64,000 bases of DNA from Myxococcales bacterium (GCA_029863605.1 JAOTVB010000005.1:62001-126000); one strand, 5' to 3'. Numbered from the stretch's first letter, positions 35,401 through 44,358 are shown. The notes: generated by a model from the sequence alone, not told the origin. Program-made: numbers and translations.

Positions 35401-35551
35401 CGTGAGCAATCACACGCCGGGGCTCGAGCGGCTTCGTGGTCGGCCTCGTGTTTATTTCGCGAAGAGTCCGCACGCGCGCGGGATACTCGAGGGCATCGAT
35501 TGCTATGATTTCCTAGGGGACATCCGAGTCCCGCGCGAGGAACCAGAATGA
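32480..35551 (+). CDS. fructokinase - sucrose-phosphate synthase - sucrose-phosphatase-like fusion
   Basis: A 1023-aa three-module protein. Residues 1-300 are a PfkB sugar kinase of the fructokinase type: FGEVLFDHFPDGSRVLGGAP at the N-terminus and VGAGDAFSA at 246-254, the anion hole and catalytic Asp. Residues ~317-770 are a GT4 sucrose-phosphate synthase: LSLTIHGLVR, GRDADTGGQVSYV, GHYADAGYVG and EPFGLTLLE. Residues ~774-1015 are a HAD-IIB phosphatase with DLDDTLTGDD (781-790), ATGRT and GDSGNDWDML (958-967). All three catalytic motif sets look intact. One chain could phosphorylate fructose, join it to UDP-glucose and dephosphorylate the product to sucrose. The start is a GTG. The stop overlaps the sucrose synthase start (ATGA). 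Confidence 0.93.
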   Translation: MHRFHKRPVIFGEVLFDHFPDGSRVLGGAPFNVAWHLRGFNSNPLVISAVGDDSDGHEVLERMTSWDLMTDGIQSDPGHPTGRVTASVIDGDNHFEIAPGQAWDFIQLGPALRAAVEEPAGLLYHGTLALRGDESWNALRNLQDEIEAPSFIDINLREPWWTKDRIDWCLTTGHWVKLNDTELAQLTSRPTGSFEECRDAALGIAREHGIEGIFVTRGARGALSVVGGKQVFEAAAAPVKKLIDTVGAGDAFSAVVCLGLLQEWEHQTTLDRAAAFAADLCGIRGATTTDFGLYDRHFAEWTKDTSAGTISAPGPQRLYVLSLTIHGLVRATDIELGRDADTGGQVSYVIDQAKALADHPDIERVDVVTRLIQDRRVDEGYACAFEPICRGAQIVRIPFGPRRYLRKETLWPYLDSLLDQLTRYVRMQERTPDLIHGHYADAGYVGSRLAKLLGVPFIFTGHSLGRVKQMRLASKGEASEQSYRFAQRIEAEERTLEMAALVIASTRQEVHEQYELYDHYQPERMQVIPPGVDLSRFSPPAPSWRRPAIADELDRFLADSRRPMVLALARADERKNFEGLVRAFGETEGLRDIANLVIVAGNRDDIGEMAAGPRRVLTQILTLIDRYDLYGSVAYPKHHDSSDVPELYRLAAKTKGVFVNPALTEPFGLTLLESTATGVPLVATNDGGPQDIIGMCNNGLLVDALDSKAIGEAIRDALSDRERWSRWSEGGLKAVHANYTWDSHATRYVQEARKVVKGTHPTPLSRRRTKLAGMDRLLVTDLDDTLTGDDEALATLLKRLDTTDAKVGFGIATGRTLNEALTLMDELEVRVPDVLITAGGSELHYGTHLLPDRSWERQIRYRWDRDDVARVMNAMPGLERVIQSETKYRLRYRLDLGHAPSLREIRRRLRQEGLRVTTILDHEVYLDVVPVRASPGLAIRFFCFKWNLEPQRLLVAGDSGNDWDMLSGDTLGVVVSNHTPGLERLRGRPRVYFAKSPHARGILEGIDCYDFLGDIRVPREEPE

Positions 35552-37947
35552 TTGAAACCCTCGAAGGGCTGCTGCAGGCGCATCGCGAACCGATCTATCT
35601 CCTGTTCAGGCGATTGAAAGCGCTCGATCGCCACTTCCTGCTGTGGTCGGACTTGGTGCACGAGTACGAGGACTTCGCGGAAACCGAGGTCGCCCAGCCG
35701 CTCCGCGACACCAAGATGTCTTGGATCATGCGCCACGTGCAGGAAGCCGTGGTCGATGATCCCTTCATCTGTCTGGCAGTGCGCGTTCGGGTGGGACGTT
35801 GGAACTACCTGCAGGTGCACACCGAAGAGATGTATTGCCGGGAGCTTTCGGTGACGGAGTTTCTGGACCTCAAGGAACGGCTCGCCGCGGGGATTCCGCC
35901 GGGCGATCGCTACGTCCTCGAGATCGACCTCAGCCCTTTCGAACGGGGATTCCCAAAGCTCAAAGACGTCCGCAATATTGGGCGCGGCGTGGAGTTCCTG
36001 AACCGGCATCTTTCGGGGCGGCTCTTCCTGGATGGCGGGCGCGGCCAGAAACTCCTGTTCGACTTCCTGCAGGTTCACCAGTTCCGAGGGCAGCAGCTGA
36101 TGCTCAACGAGACGCTTCGGGACGTAGACGAGCTCCGCGAGGCTATCGACAAGGCGATGGAGGCTATGCAAGGCCATGAGAAGGAAAGCGACGACCTGAG
36201 CCGTGAGCTCCGTCGTCTGGGCTTCGAGGCGGGGTGGGGACGAACACCGGGCCAGATCCGCGAAACCATGGAGCTCCTGCTCGACATTCTCGAGGCTCCG
36301 TCGCCCAGAAACTTGGAGAAATTCTTGGCGCGTATTCCGATGATCTTTTCGATCGCGATCATCTCGCCGCATGGCTACTTCGGGCAATCGAACGTGCTCG
36401 GCAAACCCGATACGGGCGGACAGGTCGTCTACATCCTCGACCAGGTGCGCGCATTGGAGGGGGAGATGCGCCAATCGATCCACGACCAGGGCCTCGATAT
36501 AGCGCCCCAAATCGTGGTCCTCACGCGCCTGATTCCCGAGGCAGACGGAACGACTTGCGACCAGCGCATCGAGCCGATCCTCGGTGCGGAGAACGCGCGC
36601 ATTCTTCGTGTGCCATTTCGCGACTACCACAGCGGTGAGGTCATCCCTCAATGGATCTCCCGCTTCGAGGTCTGGCCGTACCTCGAGCGCTACGCCGTCG
36701 ACGCCGAGCGCGAGCTTCTTGCCGAACTTGGCGGGGTGAGGCCGGATTTCGTCATCGGCAACTATTCGGACGGTAACCTTGTCGCAAGCATACTGGCGCA
36801 CCGGCTCGGGGTGACGCAGTGCAACATCGCGCACGCGCTGGAAAAGACGAAGTACTTGCTCTCGGACCTGCACTGGCAGAATCACGAGACCGATCATCAC
36901 TTCGCCGCGCAATACACCGCCGACTTGATGGCCATGAACACCGCGGACTTCATCATCACCAGCACGTACCAAGAGATTGCAGGTACCGCGGAGAGCGTCG
37001 GCCAGTACGAAAGCTACAGCTCGTTTTCGCTGCCCAGGCTCTACCGAGTCGTCTCGGGGATCGACTGCTTCGACCCGAAGTTCAATATCGTCTCGCCGGG
37101 CGCCGACCCGCGGGTGTTCTTCCCGTACTTCGACAAAGCACATCGTCCCGAAGAGCTCCGTAGGGAAGTCGAAGACATGGTCCACGGCTCGCCAAGGTGC
37201 GCATTCCGAGGCTTGTTGAACGATCACGACAAGCCACTACTATTTGCTATGTCGCGTCTGGATCGCATCAAGAACATGGCGGGGTTGCTCGAGTGGTATG
37301 CGCAGAACGACGAGCTGCGAAAGGCCGCCAACCTACTCATCGTCGGCGGCAGGCTTCGGGTCGACGAATCGAACGACCGCGACGAGCGAGAGCAAATCGA
37401 ACGCGCGCACTGGCTCTTCGACGAATATGGGCTCGAGGGGGACGTTCGCTGGATCGAGATGCAGACCGACAAAACCAAGGTCGGCGAGCTCTATCGGTTC
37501 GCCGCCGACCAGCGCGGCGCTTTTGTGCAGCCAGCCTTGTTCGAGGCGTTTGGTCTCACGGTGGTCGAGGCAATGAGCAGCGGCCTCCCCACGTTTGCGA
37601 CCCGTTACGGTGGACCGCTCGAGATCGTCGAAGACGGCGCCTCCGGTTTTCACATCGACCCCACTCAAGGCGGGGATGCGGCGCAGAAGATGCTCGACTT
37701 CTTTCGTGCTTGTGAAAAAGACCCAGACGTCTGGGATGCGATCTCCCGCGGCGGGATCCAACGCGTGGCGGAGCGCTATAACTGGGCCCTTTACGCGTCG
37801 ACTCTCCTCAAGCTCTCGCGCATCTACGGCTTCTGGCGATACATCTCTTCGCTCGAACGCGACGAAACTCGGCGGTATCTCGAGATGTTCTACGGGCTAT
37901 TGCTGCGCCCGCTCTCGAAGCGCGTGCTCAACAAGAACCAGACCTAA
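35548..37947 (+). CDS. sucrose synthase
   Basis: A 799-aa GT4 sucrose synthase, full family length, catalysing sucrose + UDP (or ADP) <-> fructose + NDP-glucose. The N-terminal regulatory domains (to about 270) start MIETLEGLLQAHREPIYLLF. The catalytic half carries GKPDTGGQVVYILDQVRALE near 285, AHALEKTKY near 430, and EAFGLTVVEAMSSGLPTFAT near 666 with the E-x7-E retaining pair. The 4-nt overlap with the fusion gene implies coupled translation at a set ratio. In bacteria this enzyme usually runs in the cleavage direction, which would return fructose to the fructokinase domain of the upstream protein. Confidence 0.95.
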   Translation: MIETLEGLLQAHREPIYLLFRRLKALDRHFLLWSDLVHEYEDFAETEVAQPLRDTKMSWIMRHVQEAVVDDPFICLAVRVRVGRWNYLQVHTEEMYCRELSVTEFLDLKERLAAGIPPGDRYVLEIDLSPFERGFPKLKDVRNIGRGVEFLNRHLSGRLFLDGGRGQKLLFDFLQVHQFRGQQLMLNETLRDVDELREAIDKAMEAMQGHEKESDDLSRELRRLGFEAGWGRTPGQIRETMELLLDILEAPSPRNLEKFLARIPMIFSIAIISPHGYFGQSNVLGKPDTGGQVVYILDQVRALEGEMRQSIHDQGLDIAPQIVVLTRLIPEADGTTCDQRIEPILGAENARILRVPFRDYHSGEVIPQWISRFEVWPYLERYAVDAERELLAELGGVRPDFVIGNYSDGNLVASILAHRLGVTQCNIAHALEKTKYLLSDLHWQNHETDHHFAAQYTADLMAMNTADFIITSTYQEIAGTAESVGQYESYSSFSLPRLYRVVSGIDCFDPKFNIVSPGADPRVFFPYFDKAHRPEELRREVEDMVHGSPRCAFRGLLNDHDKPLLFAMSRLDRIKNMAGLLEWYAQNDELRKAANLLIVGGRLRVDESNDRDEREQIERAHWLFDEYGLEGDVRWIEMQTDKTKVGELYRFAADQRGAFVQPALFEAFGLTVVEAMSSGLPTFATRYGGPLEIVEDGASGFHIDPTQGGDAAQKMLDFFRACEKDPDVWDAISRGGIQRVAERYNWALYASTLLKLSRIYGFWRYISSLERDETRRYLEMFYGLLLRPLSKRVLNKNQT

Positions 37948-38085
37948 AGCGCGCAGGGAGCACCCCGGTTGCACGGGCGGAAACCGGCTCGATGAGCGCG
38001 AAGGAGCCGCGGCCCCGCAGGGAAAGGCGCTAGAGCGTGGCGCGCTGGCTGCTTTTTGCTAGATAGCAGTCCCCGGGGAGGGCTC

Positions 38086-38640
38086 TTGCCAAAGACTCAA
38101 CTGACGAAACGAGACAAGCCGGTCGTCGCGATCCTGACCGGCAGCCCAAGCGACCTTCCGGTTGTCATGAAAAGCCGAGACGTATTGGACGACCTCGACA
38201 TCCCGAGTGACGTGCGGGTCTTGTCCGCCCACCGAACCCCGAAAGAAACGGCGCAGTACATCGCCGCCGCCGAGCGGGAGGGAGTGGAGGTCTTCATCGC
38301 CTGTGCTGGCATGGCCGCGCATCTCGCGGGGGTGGTAGCGGCGCATACGACTTTGCCGGTCATCGGTGTGCCGATCGCATCTGGGGCTCTTCAGGGCGTC
38401 GATGCACTGCTCAGCACCGTACAGATGCCACCCGGTGTTCCAGTCGCAACGGTCGGCATCGATGGCTCGAAGAACGCGGCTTTTATGGCCGCTCGGATCG
38501 TCGCGGCGCGCCACCCCGAGGTGCGAGACCGACTGCGCGACCACCTGGCTGAAAGCCGCAAGCGATACGACTCCCCGGACCCGAGCGTACCGGGCCAGGC
38601 CTCGGAGAAGCCCACTAAGAGACCCGGTCGCAAACGGTAA
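38086..38640 (+). CDS. purE: N5-carboxyaminoimidazole ribonucleotide mutase PurE
   Basis: A protein of about 184 residues, PurE type: ILTGSPSDLPVVMKSRDVLD, LSAHRTPKETAQYI and ACAGMAAHLAGVVAAHTTLP, followed by GVPIASGALQGVDALLS. It rearranges N5-CAIR to CAIR in purine synthesis. I chose the TTG at 38086 because GGGGAGGG lies 4-8 nt upstream; the earlier TTG at 38056 has no ribosome-binding site. The C-terminal tail (about 25 residues, Pro/Lys/Arg-rich) is longer than usual. No purK is adjacent. Confidence 0.93.
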   Translation: MPKTQLTKRDKPVVAILTGSPSDLPVVMKSRDVLDDLDIPSDVRVLSAHRTPKETAQYIAAAEREGVEVFIACAGMAAHLAGVVAAHTTLPVIGVPIASGALQGVDALLSTVQMPPGVPVATVGIDGSKNAAFMAARIVAARHPEVRDRLRDHLAESRKRYDSPDPSVPGQASEKPTKRPGRKR

Positions 38641-38730
38641 CCCCCGCATTGAGGGAAAAGCTCGTTGGCGGTATTTGCGGAACGCTTGACGCCTTTACAA
38701 CCCTTCCCTATGCGACCTTAGTCAATATCC

Positions 38731-39903
38731 ATGTCCCTCGGTCGCATCCTCATATTCTTCGGCGTCATCTTCGGCCTCACCTTCGCCCTGCACTACTACC
38801 TGTGGGCGAGGTTGATCCGTGACCCAGGCTTACCTGATCCCTGGCGGCAAATCGCCACGGTCGGTCTGATCGTCCTCGGTTTGTGCATCCCCGCGTCGAT
38901 GTTGGTGTGGCGGGTCCTCCCGCGCACCTTCGCAATCCCGATCGCATGGGTCGGCTACGTTTGGATGGGCGCAATGTTCTTGACGCTCGTTCTGCTATGG
39001 GGTGGCGAGTTGGCTCGATGGGGCTGGGTCAAGTACGCGCATGTCATGGCCGTGGACGCCGGTCGCCGCGACTTCTTGGCACAGGTGCTCGCGGGCGGTG
39101 CGGGCACATTGGCGATCGCTCTTTCTGGCTGGGGGGTCTGGTCGGCAGTGCGGCCGGTTGAAGTCAAGCGGCTCACCGTACGTTTGAAGAAACTACCTGA
39201 GGCATTGCATGGCCTTCGACTCGTGCAGCTCACCGACATGCACGTCGGACCGACGATCGGCCGTAACTTCGTCGAGGACATCGTCAGCAAGGTCAACGGG
39301 CTCGACGCCGACATCGTGGCGATCACCGGCGATCTGATCGACGGCTCGGTCGCGGAGCTCGGCGATGCGGTGCGTCCCCTCGAGCGGATTCGTTCGAAGC
39401 ACGGTACCTATTTCGTGACCGGAAACCACGAGTACTACTCCGGCGCCGACGACTGGCTCGCCTTTCTACTCGAGATCGGCGTTCGGCCGCTTCGAAACGA
39501 GCATGTCGAGGTTGGCGACAACGGTGCGTCGATTCACGTAGCGGGTGTCGATGACTGGACGGCGCATCAATTTGGAAACGGCCACGGCGCCGACATGAGC
39601 CGTGCGCTTCAGGGGCGTGACGATACCAAACCCGTTGTGTTGCTGGCGCATCAACCGGTGCACTTCGACCAGGCCAGAGAGCACGGGGTCGACCTGCAGA
39701 TCTCCGGCCACACGCACGGAGGCCAGATCTTTCCGTTCGGCTTTCTTACCCGGCTGGTGCAGCCTTTTGTGTCGGGGCTTCACAGGCGCGGTGATTCGCA
39801 GATTTATGTGAGCTCCGGCACCGGCTATTGGGGTCCGCCGATGCGAATCGCCGCGCCATCGGAGATCACCCTGATCGAGCTCGAGCACGAATCGATCGCC
39901 TAG
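38731..39903 (+). CDS. membrane metallophosphoesterase, YaeI-like
   Basis: A 390-aa protein. Four hydrophobic helices fill the first ~140 residues. A calcineurin-like phosphoesterase follows with LTDMHVGP, ITGDLIDG, TGNHEYYSG, LAHQPVHFD and SGHTHGGQIFPFG in order, a full two-metal site. It resembles YaeI/YkuE-type phosphodiesterases thought to act near the membrane on lipid substrates. Its stop abuts, head to tail, the end of the convergent membrane-protein gene with no gap. Confidence 0.9.
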   Translation: MSLGRILIFFGVIFGLTFALHYYLWARLIRDPGLPDPWRQIATVGLIVLGLCIPASMLVWRVLPRTFAIPIAWVGYVWMGAMFLTLVLLWGGELARWGWVKYAHVMAVDAGRRDFLAQVLAGGAGTLAIALSGWGVWSAVRPVEVKRLTVRLKKLPEALHGLRLVQLTDMHVGPTIGRNFVEDIVSKVNGLDADIVAITGDLIDGSVAELGDAVRPLERIRSKHGTYFVTGNHEYYSGADDWLAFLLEIGVRPLRNEHVEVGDNGASIHVAGVDDWTAHQFGNGHGADMSRALQGRDDTKPVVLLAHQPVHFDQAREHGVDLQISGHTHGGQIFPFGFLTRLVQPFVSGLHRRGDSQIYVSSGTGYWGPPMRIAAPSEITLIELEHESIA

Positions 39904-41934
39904 TCACGGACACCGGACGTCGGCCCCTTCGCGAATCGCGACGAGCCACGGATCGTCCCGGCCTCGAGGACGCGTGAGAAGACTTTCGACCTGGGCGATC
40001 GCGGCGCTCCGCTGGCTTTCGTCGCCCCCTCGCAACACAAGCTCGAGCGAGGCCAAGGCGGTTCCGCGGGTCTCGCCCGAGTATGCTGCCCGGGCCAACG
40101 CGTCACGGGCCTCGTCGAGATCGCAGGCGCTCAGTGCGGCCATCCCGCGGTAGAGCTCGATCGACGTGAAGCCCGGGTAGACCTCTGCGGCTCTGGTGAG
40201 CGCCGCATAGGCACGTCGTGCGGCCTGACGCTCATCATCGGTTTGATATCGGCGAATGCCGGCTCGATCCCCGTCTCGTGCGAGCGGGCGAAGAAGTCGA
40301 AGACCCTCGATCCATCCCTCGATCGCCGTCGAGCTCTGATGGTGACCGACCAAGCGCACGTCGCGCTCGATCTCGACGTCGGATGTCGAGGGCTCGAGAA
40401 GAAGACCCGGGTGGTAACCAGGCCCGACGACTTGCAGAGGCTGCAAGGACTCCGAAGCGTCTTTGCGGACGTACAGCGACTGCCGATCCTGTACTTGCCC
40501 GAGCGACCATTCCGGCGACCGCCGAAGATACTCCACCGCCGCCGCCTGCCCGGCCCGGGTGTGATCGACGACCACGGCGTTCACGTCGTAGTGTGCCAAG
40601 AGATCTTGAAAGGCACTGGGGTCGCTGAAGCTGTTGGTGACCTTGCGAATGAGCTCGGGACCGTAGAACGGCACCCGGCCGTCGACGAGGAAGCGCCCAG
40701 CCGGGACGGCGAACATGAGCGGCCAGCTATCTTGAATTGGGGCGAGAATCCTCGGAGCCGTCACGTGATCGTTGAGCACGTCGGCCGCTGCCCATGCGTG
40801 GCCGAGGCGAGGCTCTCCAAAACCAAAAGGAACGAAGGGCTCGAGACGCGGAGACATGAAGGCAGCCCACAGCACCGCCGCGCCCACCCCGACGAGAACC
40901 CCCCTGCGAAGGTTCCGCGCCCACCGCGTTTGGGCGATCCCGGCGGCGATCAACGGCGTGCTCAGCAACAGCTGGTGCGCCACGAAACGCATCGAACGAA
41001 ACGCCATGACGCTCAGGACGACGCAAAACACCGCATATGCCGTCCCAAAGCGTCCCGAGCGGATCACCGGCCGCATCGTCGCCAAGACCAGGAGCGCCGC
41101 GACTACGGGCCCGAGCAAGAGATAGAGCGGATGGTCCGGAGACCATGGGCCCCACTCGATGACGATGTCTCGGTACGCGGGATCGAAGACGTGAGCCACG
41201 GCGTCGGTCACGATCGAGACTCCAAAAGGGGTACATGCGGTGGCGCCCACCTGGAGAGTCAATAACGCCAACATCGACTTGAACGCATGGGTGCGAAACG
41301 AAAAACCGAGAAACAATGCGGTGATCAAGAGCCCCAACAGGTGCGAGCCGTGCATGTTGACCCAGAGGACTTGCATCGCGGCCAGCCCAGCGACGACCCA
41401 CGTCCTGTGACGCGCCGACGTCGCCGAAGAAAAAATCGCGTGAATGCCCATGAGAAGGACGGCGGGCAGAAGAAGCCCGACGATCTGCGGACGCACGGTG
41501 AAGCGGAGACGCGCCATCGGCGCAAGAAACAGCAGGACCGCCGCAGAGACAGGCGCAGCGACAATCTTCTCGTCGGACAACCGATAGGCGACGATCACTA
41601 GGAGGTAGCCCAATGTCGCAAGCGCGAGGCATTTCAACCCTATGAGAGCATTCGGACCGAGACTGTCGTACACGAGCCAAGTCAGCAGATCGTATGCCCA
41701 CTCGTAGTTGCTCCACGGCTGTGGGGTCGCCTGCCAGAACGAAAACAGGTCGACCTCAGGAACGTAGCCGAGCTCGGCGATCTGCCGCCCTTGAGCGAGA
41801 TGACCGTAGGCATCGATGTTGTAGAGCGGCAAGGCGCCGAGAAGAAAGAACGCAAGGGCACACCCCCATGCACTCCACGACACGACCCCCCGAGACACTC
41901 CGTTAGTGTTCGTCAAACGCTGCCAAACCGTCAA
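39904..41934 (-). CDS. large polytopic membrane protein, possible GT-C type
   Basis: A 676-aa protein with about eleven transmembrane helices in the first ~400 residues and a soluble C-terminal region. The first loop after helix 1 contains NIDAYGHLAQGRQI and later DLFSFWQATPQPWSNYEW, an arrangement that recalls the acidic first loop of GT-C glycosyltransferases, but I cannot assign a family firmly. The C-terminal ~120 residues are helical with a TPR-like run (YAALTRAAEVYPGFTSIELY, LDEARDALARAAYSGE). Function unknown. It lies 12 bp downstream of the TIGR01777 gene on the same strand and may be co-transcribed with it. Confidence 0.72.
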   Translation of the reverse strand: MTVWQRLTNTNGVSRGVVSWSAWGCALAFFLLGALPLYNIDAYGHLAQGRQIAELGYVPEVDLFSFWQATPQPWSNYEWAYDLLTWLVYDSLGPNALIGLKCLALATLGYLLVIVAYRLSDEKIVAAPVSAAVLLFLAPMARLRFTVRPQIVGLLLPAVLLMGIHAIFSSATSARHRTWVVAGLAAMQVLWVNMHGSHLLGLLITALFLGFSFRTHAFKSMLALLTLQVGATACTPFGVSIVTDAVAHVFDPAYRDIVIEWGPWSPDHPLYLLLGPVVAALLVLATMRPVIRSGRFGTAYAVFCVVLSVMAFRSMRFVAHQLLLSTPLIAAGIAQTRWARNLRRGVLVGVGAAVLWAAFMSPRLEPFVPFGFGEPRLGHAWAAADVLNDHVTAPRILAPIQDSWPLMFAVPAGRFLVDGRVPFYGPELIRKVTNSFSDPSAFQDLLAHYDVNAVVVDHTRAGQAAAVEYLRRSPEWSLGQVQDRQSLYVRKDASESLQPLQVVGPGYHPGLLLEPSTSDVEIERDVRLVGHHQSSTAIEGWIEGLRLLRPLARDGDRAGIRRYQTDDERQAARRAYAALTRAAEVYPGFTSIELYRGMAALSACDLDEARDALARAAYSGETRGTALASLELVLRGGDESQRSAAIAQVESLLTRPRGRDDPWLVAIREGADVRCP

Positions 41935-41946
41935 GCAGGCTGCGAC

Positions 41947-42852
41947 CTACAGCAATGACCCGAGCGCTGCCTCGAGAGTGGTGTACTCCCACACGAATTC
42001 ACTGGCGTGAAGCGCCGCCGGGATCACGCGGGCACCTCCGATGAGCATCTCGTCGGCCATCTCCGAGCCGAGGCCAAGTCGAAGGGCGAACTTGGGCACC
42101 GGAATGACGGCGGGACGCTTGAGGGTTCGGGCGAGGGTCTTGGTGAAGTAGGCATTGGTTACCGGGTCTGGAGAGACGAAGTTCACGGGTCCCCTCAGAT
42201 CGGTGCGCTGCAAAGCAAACAAAAGGCCGGAAACCAGGTCCTCCAAGGCGATCCAACTCATGTACTGGGTGCCGTCGCCGATACGTCCGCCGACCCCGAG
42301 CGCGAAGGGCGTCCTCATTTTGGCAAGGGCGCCGCCTTCGGAAGCGAGCACGATGCCGATGCGCGCGTTCACGACCCGGATGCCGGCCTCCTCCGCAGCC
42401 CGGGTGGCATCCTCCCACTCGCGACACACCTCGGCGAGAAAGCCAGACCCGGCCGCCGCACGTTCATCGAGTGTCTCGTCGCCGCGATTTCCGTAGTACC
42501 CGATCGCCGAGGCGGATATCAAAACGCGAGGCTTTGGTGCGAGTTCGGCCAACGCGCCGGCAATGAGCGTGGTACCGTGAACCCGGCTGTTTCGGATCCG
42601 CACCTTCTTTGCCTCGGTCCAGCGTCCCTCGGCGATGTTGTCGCCCGCTAGATGAATCGCGCCGCAAACCCCTCGGAGCGCATCGGCATCGATGGCCCCA
42701 GCGTCGGGATCCCAGCGGACCTCGTCGCTCGACTTCGCGCTCCGTCGAACGAGACGAATGACGTCGAACCCGTTGGCGCGAAGGGCCGGCACTAGCGCTT
42801 TGCCGACCAAGCCCGAAGCACCGGTTACGGCGATTTTCTCGCGTTCCGCCAT
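41947..42852 (-). CDS. TIGR01777 family SDR oxidoreductase (YfcH-like)
   Basis: A protein of about 301 residues, an extended short-chain dehydrogenase of the TIGR01777/YfcH group. The NAD(P)-binding motif VTGASGLVGKAL is at about residues 8-19. Other marks are HLAGDNIAEGRWT, ISASAIGYYGNRGDETLDE with its Tyr, and the C-terminal DUF1731-like end. The start at 42852 (MAEREKIAV) fits the family; the frame extends 12 codons further. The reaction is not known for the family. Confidence 0.88.
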   Translation of the reverse strand: MAEREKIAVTGASGLVGKALVPALRANGFDVIRLVRRSAKSSDEVRWDPDAGAIDADALRGVCGAIHLAGDNIAEGRWTEAKKVRIRNSRVHGTTLIAGALAELAPKPRVLISASAIGYYGNRGDETLDERAAAGSGFLAEVCREWEDATRAAEEAGIRVVNARIGIVLASEGGALAKMRTPFALGVGGRIGDGTQYMSWIALEDLVSGLLFALQRTDLRGPVNFVSPDPVTNAYFTKTLARTLKRPAVIPVPKFALRLGLGSEMADEMLIGGARVIPAALHASEFVWEYTTLEAALGSLL

Positions 42853-42939
42853 CGACGCGAAGCGTGGCCCAGCCAGAGTCTCGCGCAAGTCGGCTTTCTG
42901 TGTGGCCGGAACCCCGAACTGTGGCTATGGTCCACCACC

Positions 42940-44358
42940 TTGCGAGTTCTATTCATTGCTCCCCAGGCCTTCACGTCGACCAAAGATGCGCGAGACGTGA
43001 ATACGCTGGCCAAAGTGATGCGTCGTGCCGATCACTCCGTGGACGTCGTTTCCCCGCTCTATGGCCACATCGATACCAAGAAGCACGCCCTTGCGCGCCG
43101 CCTGACGAAGCTCGAGTTCGAACTCGGCGGTCGCCCATGGTCCTGCGAGATCTACACCGGACGCAATCCAGACGGCGTAGGGCTGACCTTCATCGGCAAC
43201 GAGGAGATTCTGCTGTCGGCTGATTCCCTCGAGGGCGAGGGGAAGCAGCTCGACGCCTCCCGCGTCGGCGTCTTCTCATCCGCAGCGGTCGAGCTGATTC
43301 GCCAACACCGGAACGACTACGACGTCGTGCATGCCCACGGGTGGGCTGGTGCCGCCACCGTCGCTCATGTACGCGCCGAGTTACCCGACCTGCCAACGGT
43401 GCTGACCGTCTACGACGCCTCTCAACAGGGGCGTTTCGATTCTCGCGACGCCAAATGGCTCGGCCTCGGCGACGAAGCACTCGACGGGCGAGGCGTCAAC
43501 GCGCTCAAGGCAGGGCTGCTCACCGCAGACCGCGTCACTACGTTGTCCCCGAACTACGCACATCGTCTTCAACGTCCCGGCGAAGGCGAGGGGCTTGGCG
43601 ACACATTTCGTGAGATCCAGAACAAGCTCATCGGAGTGCGTCACGGGATCGATCCCGCCATTTGGAACCCCGGAACCGATCGACATCTGCCAGCGCGATT
43701 CGACCCCTTCGACCTGGACGGAAAAGAAAAATGCAAGGCCGAGCTGCAACGGGAGCTTGCCCTGCCGGTGCGAAGCGATGTGCCACTCTTCGGGGCTCTC
43801 GGCGATGTGGACAGCGAGGGGATGAAGCTGCTCGCGAAGATCGGTCCGGAGCTTCTCCGAAACGACGTGCAGCTGGTGGTGCGCCTCAATGGCGCCGGGG
43901 AGCTGGTCGCGATCTACGAGGAGCTTTGGGATCAATGGCCAGACCGCATTCAGATCAAGACCGCTACTGATGAGGCGTTTCGGCATCTTTTGATCGGCGC
44001 AAGCGACTTCGTGGTCGTTCCCGAGCGCGCAGCACCCACCGACAATCTTCAAATGCTAGCCCAGCGCTATGGCGCCCTACCCATCGTCTGCCGAGACGGT
44101 GGGCTCGCGGACGAAGTCGTGGACTGTGAAGCGTCGCTGAAGACGGGATCGGGGCTACTCTACGATGACCCCACTGCTGAATCGCTCCTCGGCGCATTGC
44201 AGCGCGCAGCAGCTGCCTTCGCCAACACGAAGGCCTTGGGCGAGCTGCAGAGCCGCGTCATGCGCATCGACCATTCGTGGGAGCGCACCACACGCCTCTA
44301 CGAGCGTGCGTATCGCGACGCTATCTCGCGCCATGCTCAGGACCTCGTCGAAACGTGA
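42940..44358 (+). CDS. GT5 glycogen/starch synthase-like protein with altered catalytic motifs
   Basis: A 472-aa protein clearly of the GT5 fold: VVHAHGWAGAATVAHV, TLSPNYAHRL, GVRHGIDPAIWNPGTD, then LQMLAQRYGALPIVCRDGGL. The two defining substrate motifs have changed. The KxGGL loop near the N-terminus reads TKDARDVN, and the EPCGLxQ catalytic segment reads APTDNLQ, losing the first Glu of the retaining pair. It may use another donor, be regulatory or be inactive. The start is a TTG at 42940 with a weak ribosome-binding site. It overlaps the convergent tsaB by 22 bp. Confidence 0.85.
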   Translation: MRVLFIAPQAFTSTKDARDVNTLAKVMRRADHSVDVVSPLYGHIDTKKHALARRLTKLEFELGGRPWSCEIYTGRNPDGVGLTFIGNEEILLSADSLEGEGKQLDASRVGVFSSAAVELIRQHRNDYDVVHAHGWAGAATVAHVRAELPDLPTVLTVYDASQQGRFDSRDAKWLGLGDEALDGRGVNALKAGLLTADRVTTLSPNYAHRLQRPGEGEGLGDTFREIQNKLIGVRHGIDPAIWNPGTDRHLPARFDPFDLDGKEKCKAELQRELALPVRSDVPLFGALGDVDSEGMKLLAKIGPELLRNDVQLVVRLNGAGELVAIYEELWDQWPDRIQIKTATDEAFRHLLIGASDFVVVPERAAPTDNLQMLAQRYGALPIVCRDGGLADEVVDCEASLKTGSGLLYDDPTAESLLGALQRAAAAFANTKALGELQSRVMRIDHSWERTTRLYERAYRDAISRHAQDLVET

